A model generated the notes under the pieces. It did not search any database. It saw nothing but the letters and a program-made list of their open reading frames with translations, and was not told the DNA's origin. A DNA stretch of 64,000 bases, from NCBI RefSeq assembly GCF_016862175.1, contig NZ_BOML01000057.1, forward strand, positions 124,001 to 188,000, written 5' to 3'. A program made the position numbers and the translations under genes. Position 1 is the first letter of the stretch. Each line of letters starts with the position of its first letter. Below, in pieces: positions 1 through 7,568 of this stretch. This DNA is from Paractinoplanes durhamensis (GTDB lineage: Bacteria > Actinomycetota > Actinomycetes > Mycobacteriales > Micromonosporaceae).

Positions 1-1
1 G

Positions 2-1687
2 CCGGCCGGGTGGCAGCCGGGTCCGGCGGTCCGCCGGCTGCGGGTGCCGCCGCTGACCCGCGCCGAGGTCGGCCGGCTCGCGTCCGCGCTGCTGGCGGGG
101 TCCTCCTTCGGCACTCATCTGTACGAGCGGACCGCCGGCATTCCGTTCCTGGTCGAGGAGGTCGTCCGGTCGGTGCTGACCGACGGTGACGTGGACGCCA
201 TCCGCCGGAACCCGGACACCCTCGGCGACCTCGCCGTCCCCGCCCTGCTGCGCGACGTCCTGGTCGCCCGCCTGGACCACCTCGGCGAGGCCACCCGCGA
301 GGTCCTCGGCGCGGCCGCCGTGCTCGGCCAGGCCGCCGACCCGCGGCCGCTCGCCGCGATCGTGCAGACCGACGAGGGCACGGTCGGCGCGGCGCTGCAG
401 CAGGCCCGGACGGCCGGGCTCCTGCATCAACGCGACGGGCGGCTATGGTTCCGGCACACCCTCGCCCGGCAGGTCGTGCACGAGTTGCTGCCGCCGGTCA
501 CCCGCCGGCTGCTGCACCTGCGCACGGCCCGGCTCCTCGAGGAACAGCAACCACGCCCGTACGCCCGGCTGGCCCACCACTACCGCGAAGCGGACAGCCC
601 GGCCGACCACGTCCGCAACGCCGAGGCCGCGGCCGAGCTGGCCACCGCGCGCGGCGACGACGCCACCGCCGCCCGCTTCCTGCTCGGCGCCGTCGAGTAC
701 ACCGGACTGCCGCGCCCGGTCCGGGTCCGGCTGGCCGGCAAGCTGGGCCGCTCGGCGATCGAGAGTGTCGCGCAGACCTCGGCCATCCCGGTGCTGCGCG
801 AGCTGGTCGCCGACCGCCGCCTGCCGCCGGGCGCCCGCGGCGAGCTGGGCCTGGCGCTCGGCCGGATGCTGCGCCAGCAGGGCGAGGCCCGGGCCGGCTA
901 CGAGGAGATCGAACGGGCGGTGCCGTACCTGCGGCACCACGGGCGGCGGGCCCGGGCCCTGGCCGTGCTGTCCGCGCCGGACACCGTGGTCGACCGGCAT
1001 CTGACCGAGCACCAGGCCCGCTGCGCGGAGGCGGCCCTCGCCGCCGACCGCTCGGGTGAGCCGTCCGCCGTCCTCGCGGTCGAGATCGCGCGGCTGTCGC
1101 TGCTGCTGGAGAGCGGCGACCCGGACGCCGGCCGGGCCGTCACCGCCGCCGCGGCCGGCCTCGCCGGCCACCCTCGCGAGCGCGCCCGCGCCTGCCTGAA
1201 CTGGGCACAGGGCGCGCTGCACGTCGGCGACACCGCGCTGGCCGCGACGATGCTGGCGACCGGCCGGCAGCTGGTCGACGAAGCCGACTACGAGCGGTTG
1301 CGCCCGCTGGTCGAGCTGACCACGTTCGGCCTGGACCTCGCCGACGACCGGCGGGCCGGGCTGGAGGGACGGCTGCGGCAATTTCTCACCCGGCCGGACC
1401 GGCTGCCGCTGGCGATGGCCGACGCCCGGCTGTACCTGGCCCGCCTGCGCCACCGGCAGGGCGACCTCGACGTGGCCGAGCAGGGCCTGCGCGAGGTCAT
1501 CGCCGAGGCCGACCGGGTGGGGGCGGCGTGGCCGCTGATCCCGGCCCGGACGGCCCTGGCCGAGTTGCTGCTCGCGCGCGGTGCGGAGGCCGAGGGCCGG
1601 GCCGAGGCGACGGCCGCGCTGGCCCTGGTGACCGGCAAGGGCCTGCCGGCCTGGGGCCGCACCGCCGCCCGGCTGACCAGCCGCTGA
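2..1687 (+). CDS. ATPase/TPR-type regulator, C-terminal part (5' truncated by window edge)
   Basis: The reading frame is open to the first bases of the window, so the GTG at 44 is probably internal and the gene begins upstream. What remains (about 560 aa) has the winged-helix region that follows the NTPase core in large actinobacterial STAND/AAA regulators (IPFLVEEVVRS, then LVARLDHL and VLGAAAVLG, residues 30-100), followed by about 400 residues of TPR-like Ala/Leu/Arg-rich helices. There is no LuxR helix-turn-helix at the C-terminus, which ends RTAARLTSR. The missing N-terminus would hold the P-loop and perhaps a BTAD, cyclase or kinase domain. Its target is unknown. Confidence 0.7.
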   Translation, partial: PAGWQPGPAVRRLRVPPLTRAEVGRLASALLAGSSFGTHLYERTAGIPFLVEEVVRSVLTDGDVDAIRRNPDTLGDLAVPALLRDVLVARLDHLGEATREVLGAAAVLGQAADPRPLAAIVQTDEGTVGAALQQARTAGLLHQRDGRLWFRHTLARQVVHELLPPVTRRLLHLRTARLLEEQQPRPYARLAHHYREADSPADHVRNAEAAAELATARGDDATAARFLLGAVEYTGLPRPVRVRLAGKLGRSAIESVAQTSAIPVLRELVADRRLPPGARGELGLALGRMLRQQGEARAGYEEIERAVPYLRHHGRRARALAVLSAPDTVVDRHLTEHQARCAEAALAADRSGEPSAVLAVEIARLSLLLESGDPDAGRAVTAAAAGLAGHPRERARACLNWAQGALHVGDTALAATMLATGRQLVDEADYERLRPLVELTTFGLDLADDRRAGLEGRLRQFLTRPDRLPLAMADARLYLARLRHRQGDLDVAEQGLREVIAEADRVGAAWPLIPARTALAELLLARGAEAEGRAEATAALALVTGKGLPAWGRTAARLTSR

Positions 1688-1807
1688 TCACCGGGACCGG
1701 CGGGCGGGTCTGGCTCGGGGACGGCGCCCGCGGGCGGCGGTCGCCAGCGAGAGCAGGCCGGCGGCCACCGAGAGCAGGTCGCCGATGATCTGGACGTAGT
1801 CGCTCAT
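1688..1807 (-). CDS. small hydrophobic peptide (39 aa)
   Basis: A short ORF starting MSDYVQIIGDLLSVAAGLLS, with one hydrophobic helix (residues 5-24) and a very basic tail (RGRRPRARPARRSR). The ATG has a good upstream Shine-Dalgarno, GAAGGGA, at a suitable distance, which is the main support for calling a gene this short. A single helix plus basic tail resembles small membrane-active or type I toxin-like peptides, but no family is recognised. It is divergent from the HTH/P-loop gene beginning near 2053, and the shared intergenic region holds a large inverted repeat. Confidence 0.5.
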   Translation of the reverse strand: MSDYVQIIGDLLSVAAGLLSLATAARGRRPRARPARRSR

Positions 1808-1839
1808 CCGGGGGTCCCTTCGGGTGATCGGTGGCACCG

Positions 1840-1950
1840 GGTCCTGTTTCGCGGCCCGGCCGGCGCCACGGCGGGGCCCGGAGCGCGCCTGACAGCGGCG
1901 GCGACACTCCGGACCTCGCCTCGCACCCGGCCGGATCGCGAAACAGGACC
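1840..1950. repeat. 24-bp inverted repeat in a divergent promoter region
   Basis: The left arm (1840-1863, beginning GGTCCTGTTTCGCG) and right arm (1927-1950, ending CGCGAAACAGGACC) are reverse complements at 22 of 24 positions, with 63 nt between them. They lie in the 245-nt gap between the start of the 39-aa peptide (1807) and the HTH/P-loop gene. The arms are too far apart for a simple terminator. They could be paired operator half-sites or the ends of a small mobile fragment. The rest of the gap is Arg/Gly/Pro-type non-coding sequence. Confidence 0.7.
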
Positions 1951-2052
1951 AAGGCTCGCAACCGGGCGGGCGGTCCGGCCAGCGGTCCGGACCCGCCCGG
2001 ACCGGTGAATCCGGTGGCCTGGGCATTCCGGCCCGGGCCGGCCGGGCCTACC

Positions 2053-3729
2053 GTGGGTCCGGTGCCGGCTCCGGACCCCAACCACGTGTGCACCCCCGAG
2101 GAGTTCGTGGCGGCGCTGAACGCCCTTCGCGGGGGCCGGTCCTACAAGGCGCTCGTCCGGGCCTGCCCGGCGCTGCGGCCGAGCACCGTCGGTGACCTGC
2201 TCACCGGGAAGTCCACGCCGACCCCGGAGACGCTCACCGCCTTTCTCACCGCGTGCGGCCTCGACCGGGCGGCGCAACGGCCGTGGCTCGCGGCGCGGGA
2301 TCGGGCGGTGGCCGCCCACCTCACCCCGCCGCCGGGGGCGATCCGGGTGCGGGCGGCGGTGGCCGGGCGGCTCGGCGTGCACCCGTCGATTCGGACGTCG
2401 GCCACGGTCGGTGCGCTCACGGCGTACGCAGCAAGGGACTTTGATCTTGATCTTCGGGGGTTGCTGAGGCCGGGCGCGTTCGTGCTGCTGCGTGGCGGGT
2501 CGTCGACCGGGAAGACGCGGGCGTTGTTCGAGGCGGTGCGGGAGGCGCTGCCGGACTGGTGGTTGGTCACCGACAGCGCCGGCCAGGCGGGACCGCGGAC
2601 CGTGCTGTGGCTCGATGAGCTGCAACGATGCCCGGTGCCGGCCGCTGCGATGCGGTCCGTGCTGGCGGCCGGGGCGATCGCGGTCGGCACGCTGTGGCCG
2701 GACGACTACAACTGCCGCGTCGCCCCGCGAAACCCCGGACAATCTGATGTGTACGCCGAACAGCGGGACCTTCTCGGCCTGGCGCACGTGATCGACGTGC
2801 CGGAGGCGTTCAGCGCCGCCGAGCGCGGCCGGGCCGAGGAGTTGGCCGGTGGCGATCCCCGCCTGCGGATTGCCCTGCGCAGCACCGACGCCGGTGTCAC
2901 CCAGGTCCTGGCGGCCGGGCCCGAGCTGATCCGGCGCTGGGCGAACGCCGACACCACCGACCCGCGGCAGTGCGCCGGCCGCGCGATCATCACGGCCGCG
3001 CTGGACGCCCGGCGCGCCGGCGCCGGCACCCCGGTGACCAGTGAGTTCCTGGCCGCCGCGGCACCGGCCTACCTGACCCCGGCGCAGCGCGCGGCCGCCC
3101 CGCCGGACTGGCTCGACCGCGCGCTCGACTACGCCACCACCCGCCTGCACGGCGCCGCCGCCTGTCTCACCCCGGTCGGCGCCGGCATGGCGGTGACGGC
3201 CGGCTATCGGACCGCGGACTTCCTGCACCAGCACGCCCGCCGCCTCCGGCGCACCGAGCCGCTGCCGGACACGGTGTGGCAGGCCCTGGTCGACCACCAT
3301 CCCGGCGACACGCTCGACCTGGCCGACAGCGCCGCCCGCCGGGGCCGGCCGGAGACCGCACAGCTGCTGCGCGGCCGGCTCCCGGCGGTGGAACGGCTAC
3401 GCCACCTGATCACCGGCGAATGCCACCGGACCCTGGTCAGCGCCGTGATCCGGGACGGCTTCGGCGACGATCCGCTGCATGCGGCGCTGGCCGCCGGCGG
3501 CGACTGGGCCGAACTGCGCGAACGCGCCGACCGCGGTCACCCCGGCGCCGCCCGCCACCTGATCGACGGCCTGACCCTGCACGGTGACCGCGACGCCCTG
3601 CGGGCCGAGATGCACGCCGGCACCCCGTTGGCCGCGGAACGCACCCGGTCGTTCCTACTGGTGCCACCAACTGGTGCAGCCGCCGATGCCGTCGACCAGG
3701 CCGCAGGCCCGGAACACCCAGCTCGATGA
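2053..3729 (+). CDS. HTH-domain P-loop NTPase-like protein
   Basis: About 558 aa. The open frame reaches back to 1831, but that upstream part is Pro/Arg/Gly low-complexity sequence and includes the inverted repeat, so a GTG at 2053 or 2062 is preferred. The start is uncertain because no clear ribosome site precedes either. The N-terminus (TPEEFVAALNALRGGRSYKA, then STVGDLLTGKSTPTPETLTAF) matches the XRE-like helix-turn-helix common in actinobacterial regulators. Next comes a Walker A motif (LRGGSSTGKTRALFEAV, about residues 145-160) and a Walker B-like TVLWLDELQR. The C-terminal half is helical and repeat-like. Role unknown, perhaps a signalling NTPase. Its last 75 bp overlap the convergent secreted-protein gene. 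Confidence 0.65.
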   Translation: MGPVPAPDPNHVCTPEEFVAALNALRGGRSYKALVRACPALRPSTVGDLLTGKSTPTPETLTAFLTACGLDRAAQRPWLAARDRAVAAHLTPPPGAIRVRAAVAGRLGVHPSIRTSATVGALTAYAARDFDLDLRGLLRPGAFVLLRGGSSTGKTRALFEAVREALPDWWLVTDSAGQAGPRTVLWLDELQRCPVPAAAMRSVLAAGAIAVGTLWPDDYNCRVAPRNPGQSDVYAEQRDLLGLAHVIDVPEAFSAAERGRAEELAGGDPRLRIALRSTDAGVTQVLAAGPELIRRWANADTTDPRQCAGRAIITAALDARRAGAGTPVTSEFLAAAAPAYLTPAQRAAAPPDWLDRALDYATTRLHGAAACLTPVGAGMAVTAGYRTADFLHQHARRLRRTEPLPDTVWQALVDHHPGDTLDLADSAARRGRPETAQLLRGRLPAVERLRHLITGECHRTLVSAVIRDGFGDDPLHAALAAGGDWAELRERADRGHPGAARHLIDGLTLHGDRDALRAEMHAGTPLAAERTRSFLLVPPTGAAADAVDQAAGPEHPAR

Positions 3730-4143
3730 CGAGTTGGTGCGCTGGGCCGCGCTGGTGTTGGGCGCGTTGTTGGCCGACACGCTGAACGGGCCGCACTGGA
3801 GCCAGCCGTTGCCGCCGGTGGTCGACCAGTCGAGCCAGACCTGGTTGCCGGGCCGGGTGTAGCCCGAGCCGTTCTGCCGCGGCTGGATCTTGGCGAAGAC
3901 CCGGTCCTGCCCGTTGATCGTGCGCCGTTCCAGCGAGACCAGGGTCTGCAGCGCGGAGCCGAGGTGGATGTAGCTCTGGGTGTTGCCGGCCTGGTTGTAC
4001 GGAATGCTGACGAAACCGTTGCGGCCGTTGGTGCACTCGTCGACCGAGGCGGCGGCCGGCCCGGCGGTCGCGACGACCCCGAGCCCGGTGACGAGCGCGC
4101 CCAGCGTGGCCGTTCCGGCGACGGTACGCAGTAGTGATCTCAT
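3655..4143 (-). CDS. secreted cysteine-containing protein (162 aa)
   Basis: The frame extends further upstream, but ATG at 4143 is chosen because it follows a strong GGGGAGGAACC ribosome site and begins a textbook signal peptide (MRSLLRTVAGTATLGALVTG, cleavage near AAAS at about residue 32). The mature part is about 130 aa with four Cys (DECTNG, WLQCGPF, FRACGLV, GGCTSW) and Trp/Asn-rich beta-type sequence, compatible with a disulfide-stabilised extracellular protein. No enzyme motif is seen. The promoter region is shared with the regulator gene at 4325 and contains a perfect palindrome at 4229-4246. The 3' end overlaps the convergent P-loop gene by 75 bp. Confidence 0.75.
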   Translation of the reverse strand: MRSLLRTVAGTATLGALVTGLGVVATAGPAAASVDECTNGRNGFVSIPYNQAGNTQSYIHLGSALQTLVSLERRTINGQDRVFAKIQPRQNGSGYTRPGNQVWLDWSTTGGNGWLQCGPFSVSANNAPNTSAAQRTNSSSSWVFRACGLVDGIGGCTSWWHQ

Positions 4144-4228
4144 GGTTCCTCCCCGTGGTGTGCCATCGGTTGGCTGCCGACCATTACGGCACGCCGGGGG
4201 CGCCGCGCCGGGTGCCGATCGGCAACCC

Positions 4229-4246
4229 GTTGCGCAATTGCGCAAC
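4229..4246. promoter_or_regulatory. 18-bp perfect palindrome, likely operator
   Basis: GTTGCGCAATTGCGCAAC is an exact palindrome lying between the divergent starts at 4143 and 4325, about 80 bp from each. Dyads of this length between a regulator gene and its neighbour are typical operators. Binding by the adjacent TrmB/LuxR-type regulator is inferred. Confidence 0.6.
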
Positions 4247-4324
4247 CGTCCGTTGTCGACTTTCGGCTCGGTCTTGTGACCTTGCGTGGGCCCTGCTTTA
4301 GTCGCGGTCGAACGGGGGAGATTC

Positions 4325-5323
4325 ATGAATATCAAATCAAGCAGAACAGGTACGCCGGTGATCCCGTCGCTCGGCCGCTGGGGGCTGTCCGCGCACGCCG
4401 ATCTGGTCTATCGGGCCCTCTCGCTGGGTGGGCCGGCCACCGCCGAGCGGCTCACCCGCGAGGTGGACGTGCCGGTCGGCCGGGTCCAGGAGGCCCTCGA
4501 CGAGCTGGTCGCGGCGGGTGCGGTCCGGCCGGCCCACCGCGGCACCGACCGGGCGTGGGCGGCGGTCGAACCCGACCGGATCGCCCCGATGCTGCACCGC
4601 CGGCGGCACCCGGTGGTGGTCAGCGACCGCTATCAGCGGCACCTCGCCGCGATCGCCGGGCTGCATCTGGACCGGTCCCGGCCGGGCATGCTGCGCCGGC
4701 TGCCGTCCCGGTCCGCGGCCCGGGCCCGGATCGCCGAGTTGGCCGCGGCCGAGCGGCACGAGCACCTCGCGATCAACACCGAGGAGGTCATCACGCCGAC
4801 CGTGGTGGCCGCCTCCGACCCGGTCGATCGGGCGCTGCTGGCCCGCGGCGTCCGGATGCGGACGCTCGGCCTGCCCGGCCGCGGGCTGAACTGGCGCGCA
4901 CCGCTGACCGGCAGCGAGCACCGGGAGGCGGAGGACCTGCCGCTGAAGCTGATGGTCTTCGACCGGCGGGTGGCGGTGTTCCCGGTCGATCCGCTCGACT
5001 TCGACGCCGGCGTCTTCGAGCTCCGCGAGCCGGACCCGGTGGCGCGGCTGGTCGAGGTCTTCACCGGCGTGTGGGACGCGGCTGCCGAACCGCCCACGGC
5101 CGGCGCGCCGCTCGTGCTCACCCCGCGCGAGCAGTCGATCGTCACCCTGCTCGCCACCGGGCAGAGCGAGGACGCGGTGGCCCACAACCTCGGCCTGAGC
5201 CGGCGCACCGTGGTCTACACCCTCCGCTCCCTGATGGACCGGCTCGAGGTGGACAACCGGTTCCAGCTCGCGCTGGTCCTCGGCGCGGCCCAGGCGGTCG
5301 CCGTGCCCGGGCGGGATTCCTGA
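4325..5323 (+). CDS. TrmB-like / LuxR-type transcriptional regulator
   Basis: 332 aa from the ATG at 4325, which follows a GGGGGAG ribosome site. An upstream GTG at 4286 in the same frame is less likely. The N-terminal 70 residues form a TrmB-like winged helix (YRALSLGGPATAERLTREVD, VQEALDELVAAGAV). The middle (residues 100-245) resembles the phospholipase D-like ligand-binding region of such regulators. The C-terminus is a LuxR/GerE helix-turn-helix (LTPREQSIVTLLATG, RRTVVYTLRSLMDRLEV, residues 262-320). This architecture is common in actinomycetes, often beside specialised-metabolism or secreted-protein genes. It overlaps the start of the next gene by one base (TGATG), so the two are probably co-transcribed. 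Confidence 0.8.
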   Translation: MNIKSSRTGTPVIPSLGRWGLSAHADLVYRALSLGGPATAERLTREVDVPVGRVQEALDELVAAGAVRPAHRGTDRAWAAVEPDRIAPMLHRRRHPVVVSDRYQRHLAAIAGLHLDRSRPGMLRRLPSRSAARARIAELAAAERHEHLAINTEEVITPTVVAASDPVDRALLARGVRMRTLGLPGRGLNWRAPLTGSEHREAEDLPLKLMVFDRRVAVFPVDPLDFDAGVFELREPDPVARLVEVFTGVWDAAAEPPTAGAPLVLTPREQSIVTLLATGQSEDAVAHNLGLSRRTVVYTLRSLMDRLEVDNRFQLALVLGAAQAVAVPGRDS

Positions 5324-6051
5324 TGCGCACGGCACTCGGATCCGCGCTGGTCATGGCTCTGCTCGCGATCGCCGCGCCGGCCGCCGCCGCACCTTCCGCC
5401 GCACCTTCCGCCGCGCCTTCCGCGGGGGCTTCCGCCGCACCTTCCGCGGGGGCTTCCGCCGCACCTTCCGCGGGGGCTTCCGCCGTGCCGACGCCGAAGC
5501 CGTGGGCGATGGCCCGCTGCGTCGACGGGGCCCTGTCGCCCGGCCTCGTCTACGAGCCGGACATCGAATATCTCGTCGTCACCGGCACCGCCACCCAGTG
5601 CGAGGCGCCGACCGCCACCACCGCGCCGACCGGCTACGCCGTCGCCTGGTGGGGGTCCGGCAACTCCAGCGGCACCATCGCCGACTGGGGTATCCGGATG
5701 TTCCCGGCGGCGTCGCAGCCGTGGCAGCCGGTCACCGTCGGGTTCGGGGTGGCCGCGTTCCGCGCCCTTCCGGGCCACTACGCCACCTGCCTGATGGAGG
5801 CGGCACCCCGCCCGGCCGATACGCCGATCTGGGAGGCGTACCGGGCGGTCCCGGTCAACTGCCTGTCGATCGAGGTCACCCAGGCCGAGGGCGAGGACCC
5901 GGTCGCCACCGCGACGCCGCTCGCGGCCGACTCGCCCGAGGTCGCCCGGCGGCCGCTGCGCAAGCCGGACGGCTACACCGGCGAGGTGGTGCCGTGGGGC
6001 GACGGTCAGGGCGGCGGCGAGGGCAACGGCAACTGCGGAACCTGCTTCTGA
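5323..6051 (+). CDS. secreted protein with tandem Ala/Pro/Ser linker (242 aa)
   Basis: The start codon shares its A with the preceding stop (TGATG). The protein opens with a signal peptide (MRTALGSALVMALLAIAAPA) followed at once by a linker of repeated APSA/GASA units (residues 22-55) encoded by near-perfect 24-bp DNA repeats. The folded part (residues 60-190) has several Cys and Trp, and the tail is Gly-rich and ends GNCGTCF. No catalytic motif is recognised. The linker suggests a domain held away from the cell surface or a flexible exported protein. Repeat number could vary between strains. Confidence 0.75.
   Translation: MRTALGSALVMALLAIAAPAAAAPSAAPSAAPSAGASAAPSAGASAAPSAGASAVPTPKPWAMARCVDGALSPGLVYEPDIEYLVVTGTATQCEAPTATTAPTGYAVAWWGSGNSSGTIADWGIRMFPAASQPWQPVTVGFGVAAFRALPGHYATCLMEAAPRPADTPIWEAYRAVPVNCLSIEVTQAEGEDPVATATPLAADSPEVARRPLRKPDGYTGEVVPWGDGQGGGEGNGNCGTCF
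5386..5487 (+). repeat. 24-bp tandem repeats inside a secreted-protein gene
   Basis: Three to four near-identical copies of a unit containing GCACCTTCCGCGGGGGCTTC encode the Ala/Pro/Ser linker just after the signal peptide. Each unit is a multiple of three, so copy-number changes keep the reading frame. Confidence 0.75.
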
Positions 6052-6056
6052 CCGGG

Positions 6057-6425
6057 TCAGTAGCGCCACTTCTGGTTGCCCGGCCCGGAACACGTCGCGA
6101 TCCGGGCCGGGACGCCGCCCCGACATCAGCAGCTCGCGGGGGCGTTCCCGGAGCGGGTACGCGACCACCATCGCGGACAGCTGCGGGATCGGGTACGCGA
6201 CCACCATCGCGGACAGCTGCGGGATCGGGTACGCGACCGCCATCGCGGACAGCTGCGGGATCGCGCTCGCGGTCTCGCCCAGCTCCAGGCCCGGGGCGAG
6301 GAGCCGGCTCAAGCTCCGGTGGGCCCGGCGATGGCCGGGGACGAACCCCGTGAACAGCGACAACCGCCATGGCCAGACCGTAGGCGGGATCGCCCACCGG
6401 CCCGCCGAACGCCACGACGTAACGG
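6057..6425 (-). pseudogene. decayed coding stretch with ricin-type lectin C-terminal remnant
   Basis: On the minus strand, the 12 codons before a TGA at 6057-6059 read TCSGPGNQKWRY, the classic end of a ricin-B/QxW lectin domain. The frame is closed by a stop only about 20 codons upstream. Further upstream another minus frame has protein-like sequence (GFVPGHRRAHRSLSRLLAP) interrupted by the 36-bp repeats. No single frame joins these pieces. The simplest reading is a degraded secreted-lectin gene or remnants of two genes. Only the lectin tail is a confident match. Confidence 0.35.
6154..6261. repeat. three tandem 36-bp repeats
   Basis: Copies at 6154-6189, 6190-6225 and 6226-6261, beginning CGGGTACGCGACCACCATCG. 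The third differs by one base. The unit is divisible by three and encodes IPQLSAMVVAYP in one minus frame, so it may have amplified while still in a coding sequence. The region 6052-6539 otherwise holds no intact gene. Confidence 0.85.
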
Positions 6426-6539
6426 TTGCGTCCCTTCGCCGAGTTGGTTATTGTTCGACCTGACGTCGATACGGTGGCGTTGCGTCGTGGCCGCCACGGG
6501 GGCGGTTCACGACCGCGCGATCAGGGATCGGAGTTCCGG

Positions 6540-7427
6540 ATGAGCGATCTGCTGGAGGACACCCGTCTCTCCGCCGGCGAGCTGGCCCGGCGCCATGGTC
6601 TGGCCTCGACCGGAGCGCTGCCGGGCCTTTCGGCCTACGGTCGGCAGTTGTGGGCGAACCGGCATTTCGTCTCGGCCTACGCCCACGCCAAGACCTCGTC
6701 GAGGTTCGGCAGCACCCGGCTCGGGGCGCTCTGGCAGGTGCTGACCCCGCTGCTCAATGCCGCGGTGTACTACCTGATCTTCGGGGTCGTCGCGGACACC
6801 CGGGGTGCGGTCGGCAACTTCATCCCGTACCTGTGCTGCGGGGTCTTCGTCTTCGGCTTCACCCAGAGTGTGGTGCAGGGCGGCATCAACCTGATCCGGG
6901 GCAACCTGGGGATGATCCGCGCCTTGCACTTTCCGCGCGGCAGCCTGCCGCTGGGCCTGGCCATCGCCGAGGCCCGCAACCTCGTCGCCTCGATGTCCGT
7001 GCTCGTCGCGATCGTGCTGCTCACCGGCGAGCGGCTGACCTGGCAATGGCTGATGCTGCTTCCCGCCCTGCTCCTGCAGGCGATCTTCAATGCCGGGCTG
7101 GCGATGTGGGCGGCCCGGCTCGGCTCCCAGCTGCCCGATCTCGCCCAGCTGATGCCGTTCATCATCCGGATCTGGCTGTATTCGTCGGCGGTGCTCTACC
7201 CGGTCGCCCGGTTCAGCGAGCACCTGCACGGCTGGCAGCTGCGACTGGCCGAGGCCAACCCGCTGCTTGTCTTCATCGAGCTGGTCCGGCTGGCCCTGCT
7301 CGAAAACGTGGAACCGGCCGGGACGCCCTCGTTGCTGTGGACGGAAGCCGCGTGCTGGACGGCGGTGGCCGGCCTCGGCGGGTTCGTCTACTTCTGGCGC
7401 GGCGAGAAGGAGTACGGCCGCGGCTGA
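6540..7427 (+). CDS. ABC-2 type export permease (polysaccharide/teichoic-acid type)
   Basis: 295 aa from ATG at 6540, preceded by GGAG. It has the hallmarks of the TagG/RfbA/KpsM-like permease family: an amphipathic N-terminus, an entry motif (YAHAKTSSRFGSTRLGALWQ), about six hydrophobic segments from residue 60 to 285, and a PFIIRIWLYSSAVLYPV segment. Such permeases export lipid-linked polymers with a separate ATP-binding subunit. No ATPase gene follows: the next gene is on the other strand, so the partner must be elsewhere or lost. Its last codons lie inside a 31-bp tandem repeat. Confidence 0.85.
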   Translation: MSDLLEDTRLSAGELARRHGLASTGALPGLSAYGRQLWANRHFVSAYAHAKTSSRFGSTRLGALWQVLTPLLNAAVYYLIFGVVADTRGAVGNFIPYLCCGVFVFGFTQSVVQGGINLIRGNLGMIRALHFPRGSLPLGLAIAEARNLVASMSVLVAIVLLTGERLTWQWLMLLPALLLQAIFNAGLAMWAARLGSQLPDLAQLMPFIIRIWLYSSAVLYPVARFSEHLHGWQLRLAEANPLLVFIELVRLALLENVEPAGTPSLLWTEAACWTAVAGLGGFVYFWRGEKEYGRG

Positions 7428-7506
7428 CCGGCTGCCCCGGCGGCACGGCCGCGGCTGACCGGCTGCCCCGGCGGCACGGCCGCGGCTGACCAGTTGGTCC
7501 GGCGGC
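7414..7506. repeat. 31-bp tandem repeats spanning a stop codon
   Basis: Units at 7414-7444, 7445-7475 and 7476-7506 (beginning ACGGCCGCGGCTGACCGG, the third diverged), plus a partial copy. The first copy contains the end and stop codon of the ABC permease gene. Immediately after, about 42 bp at 7523-7564 is an imperfect copy of the sequence containing the 3' end of the DUF5682-like gene (7565 onward). The intergenic space between these convergent genes thus seems built from duplications of both gene ends. Confidence 0.8.
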
Positions 7507-7568
7507 ACGGCCGCACCGGTCACACGTCAGGGCTGGCTCACCGGCCTGCGCACGGCCGTGGCCGCACG

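Noticed and set aside
1831..2052. N-terminal extension of the HTH/P-loop protein
   Set aside because: The extra 74 codons are low-complexity Pro/Arg/Gly and contain the inverted repeat, and conserved HTH sequence begins after 2080.
6154..6261. CRISPR array
   Set aside because: The 36-bp repeats are directly adjacent with no spacers, and no cas genes are present.
5215..6363. 382-aa minus-strand ORF covering the 36-bp repeats
   Set aside because: Most of it is antisense to the secreted-protein and regulator genes. Only the 6052-6425 part has protein-like character and that is split over frames, so it was listed as a decayed stretch.
7414..7506. CRISPR-like repeats
   Set aside because: The units are contiguous and include a coding-sequence end, so they are tandem duplications.
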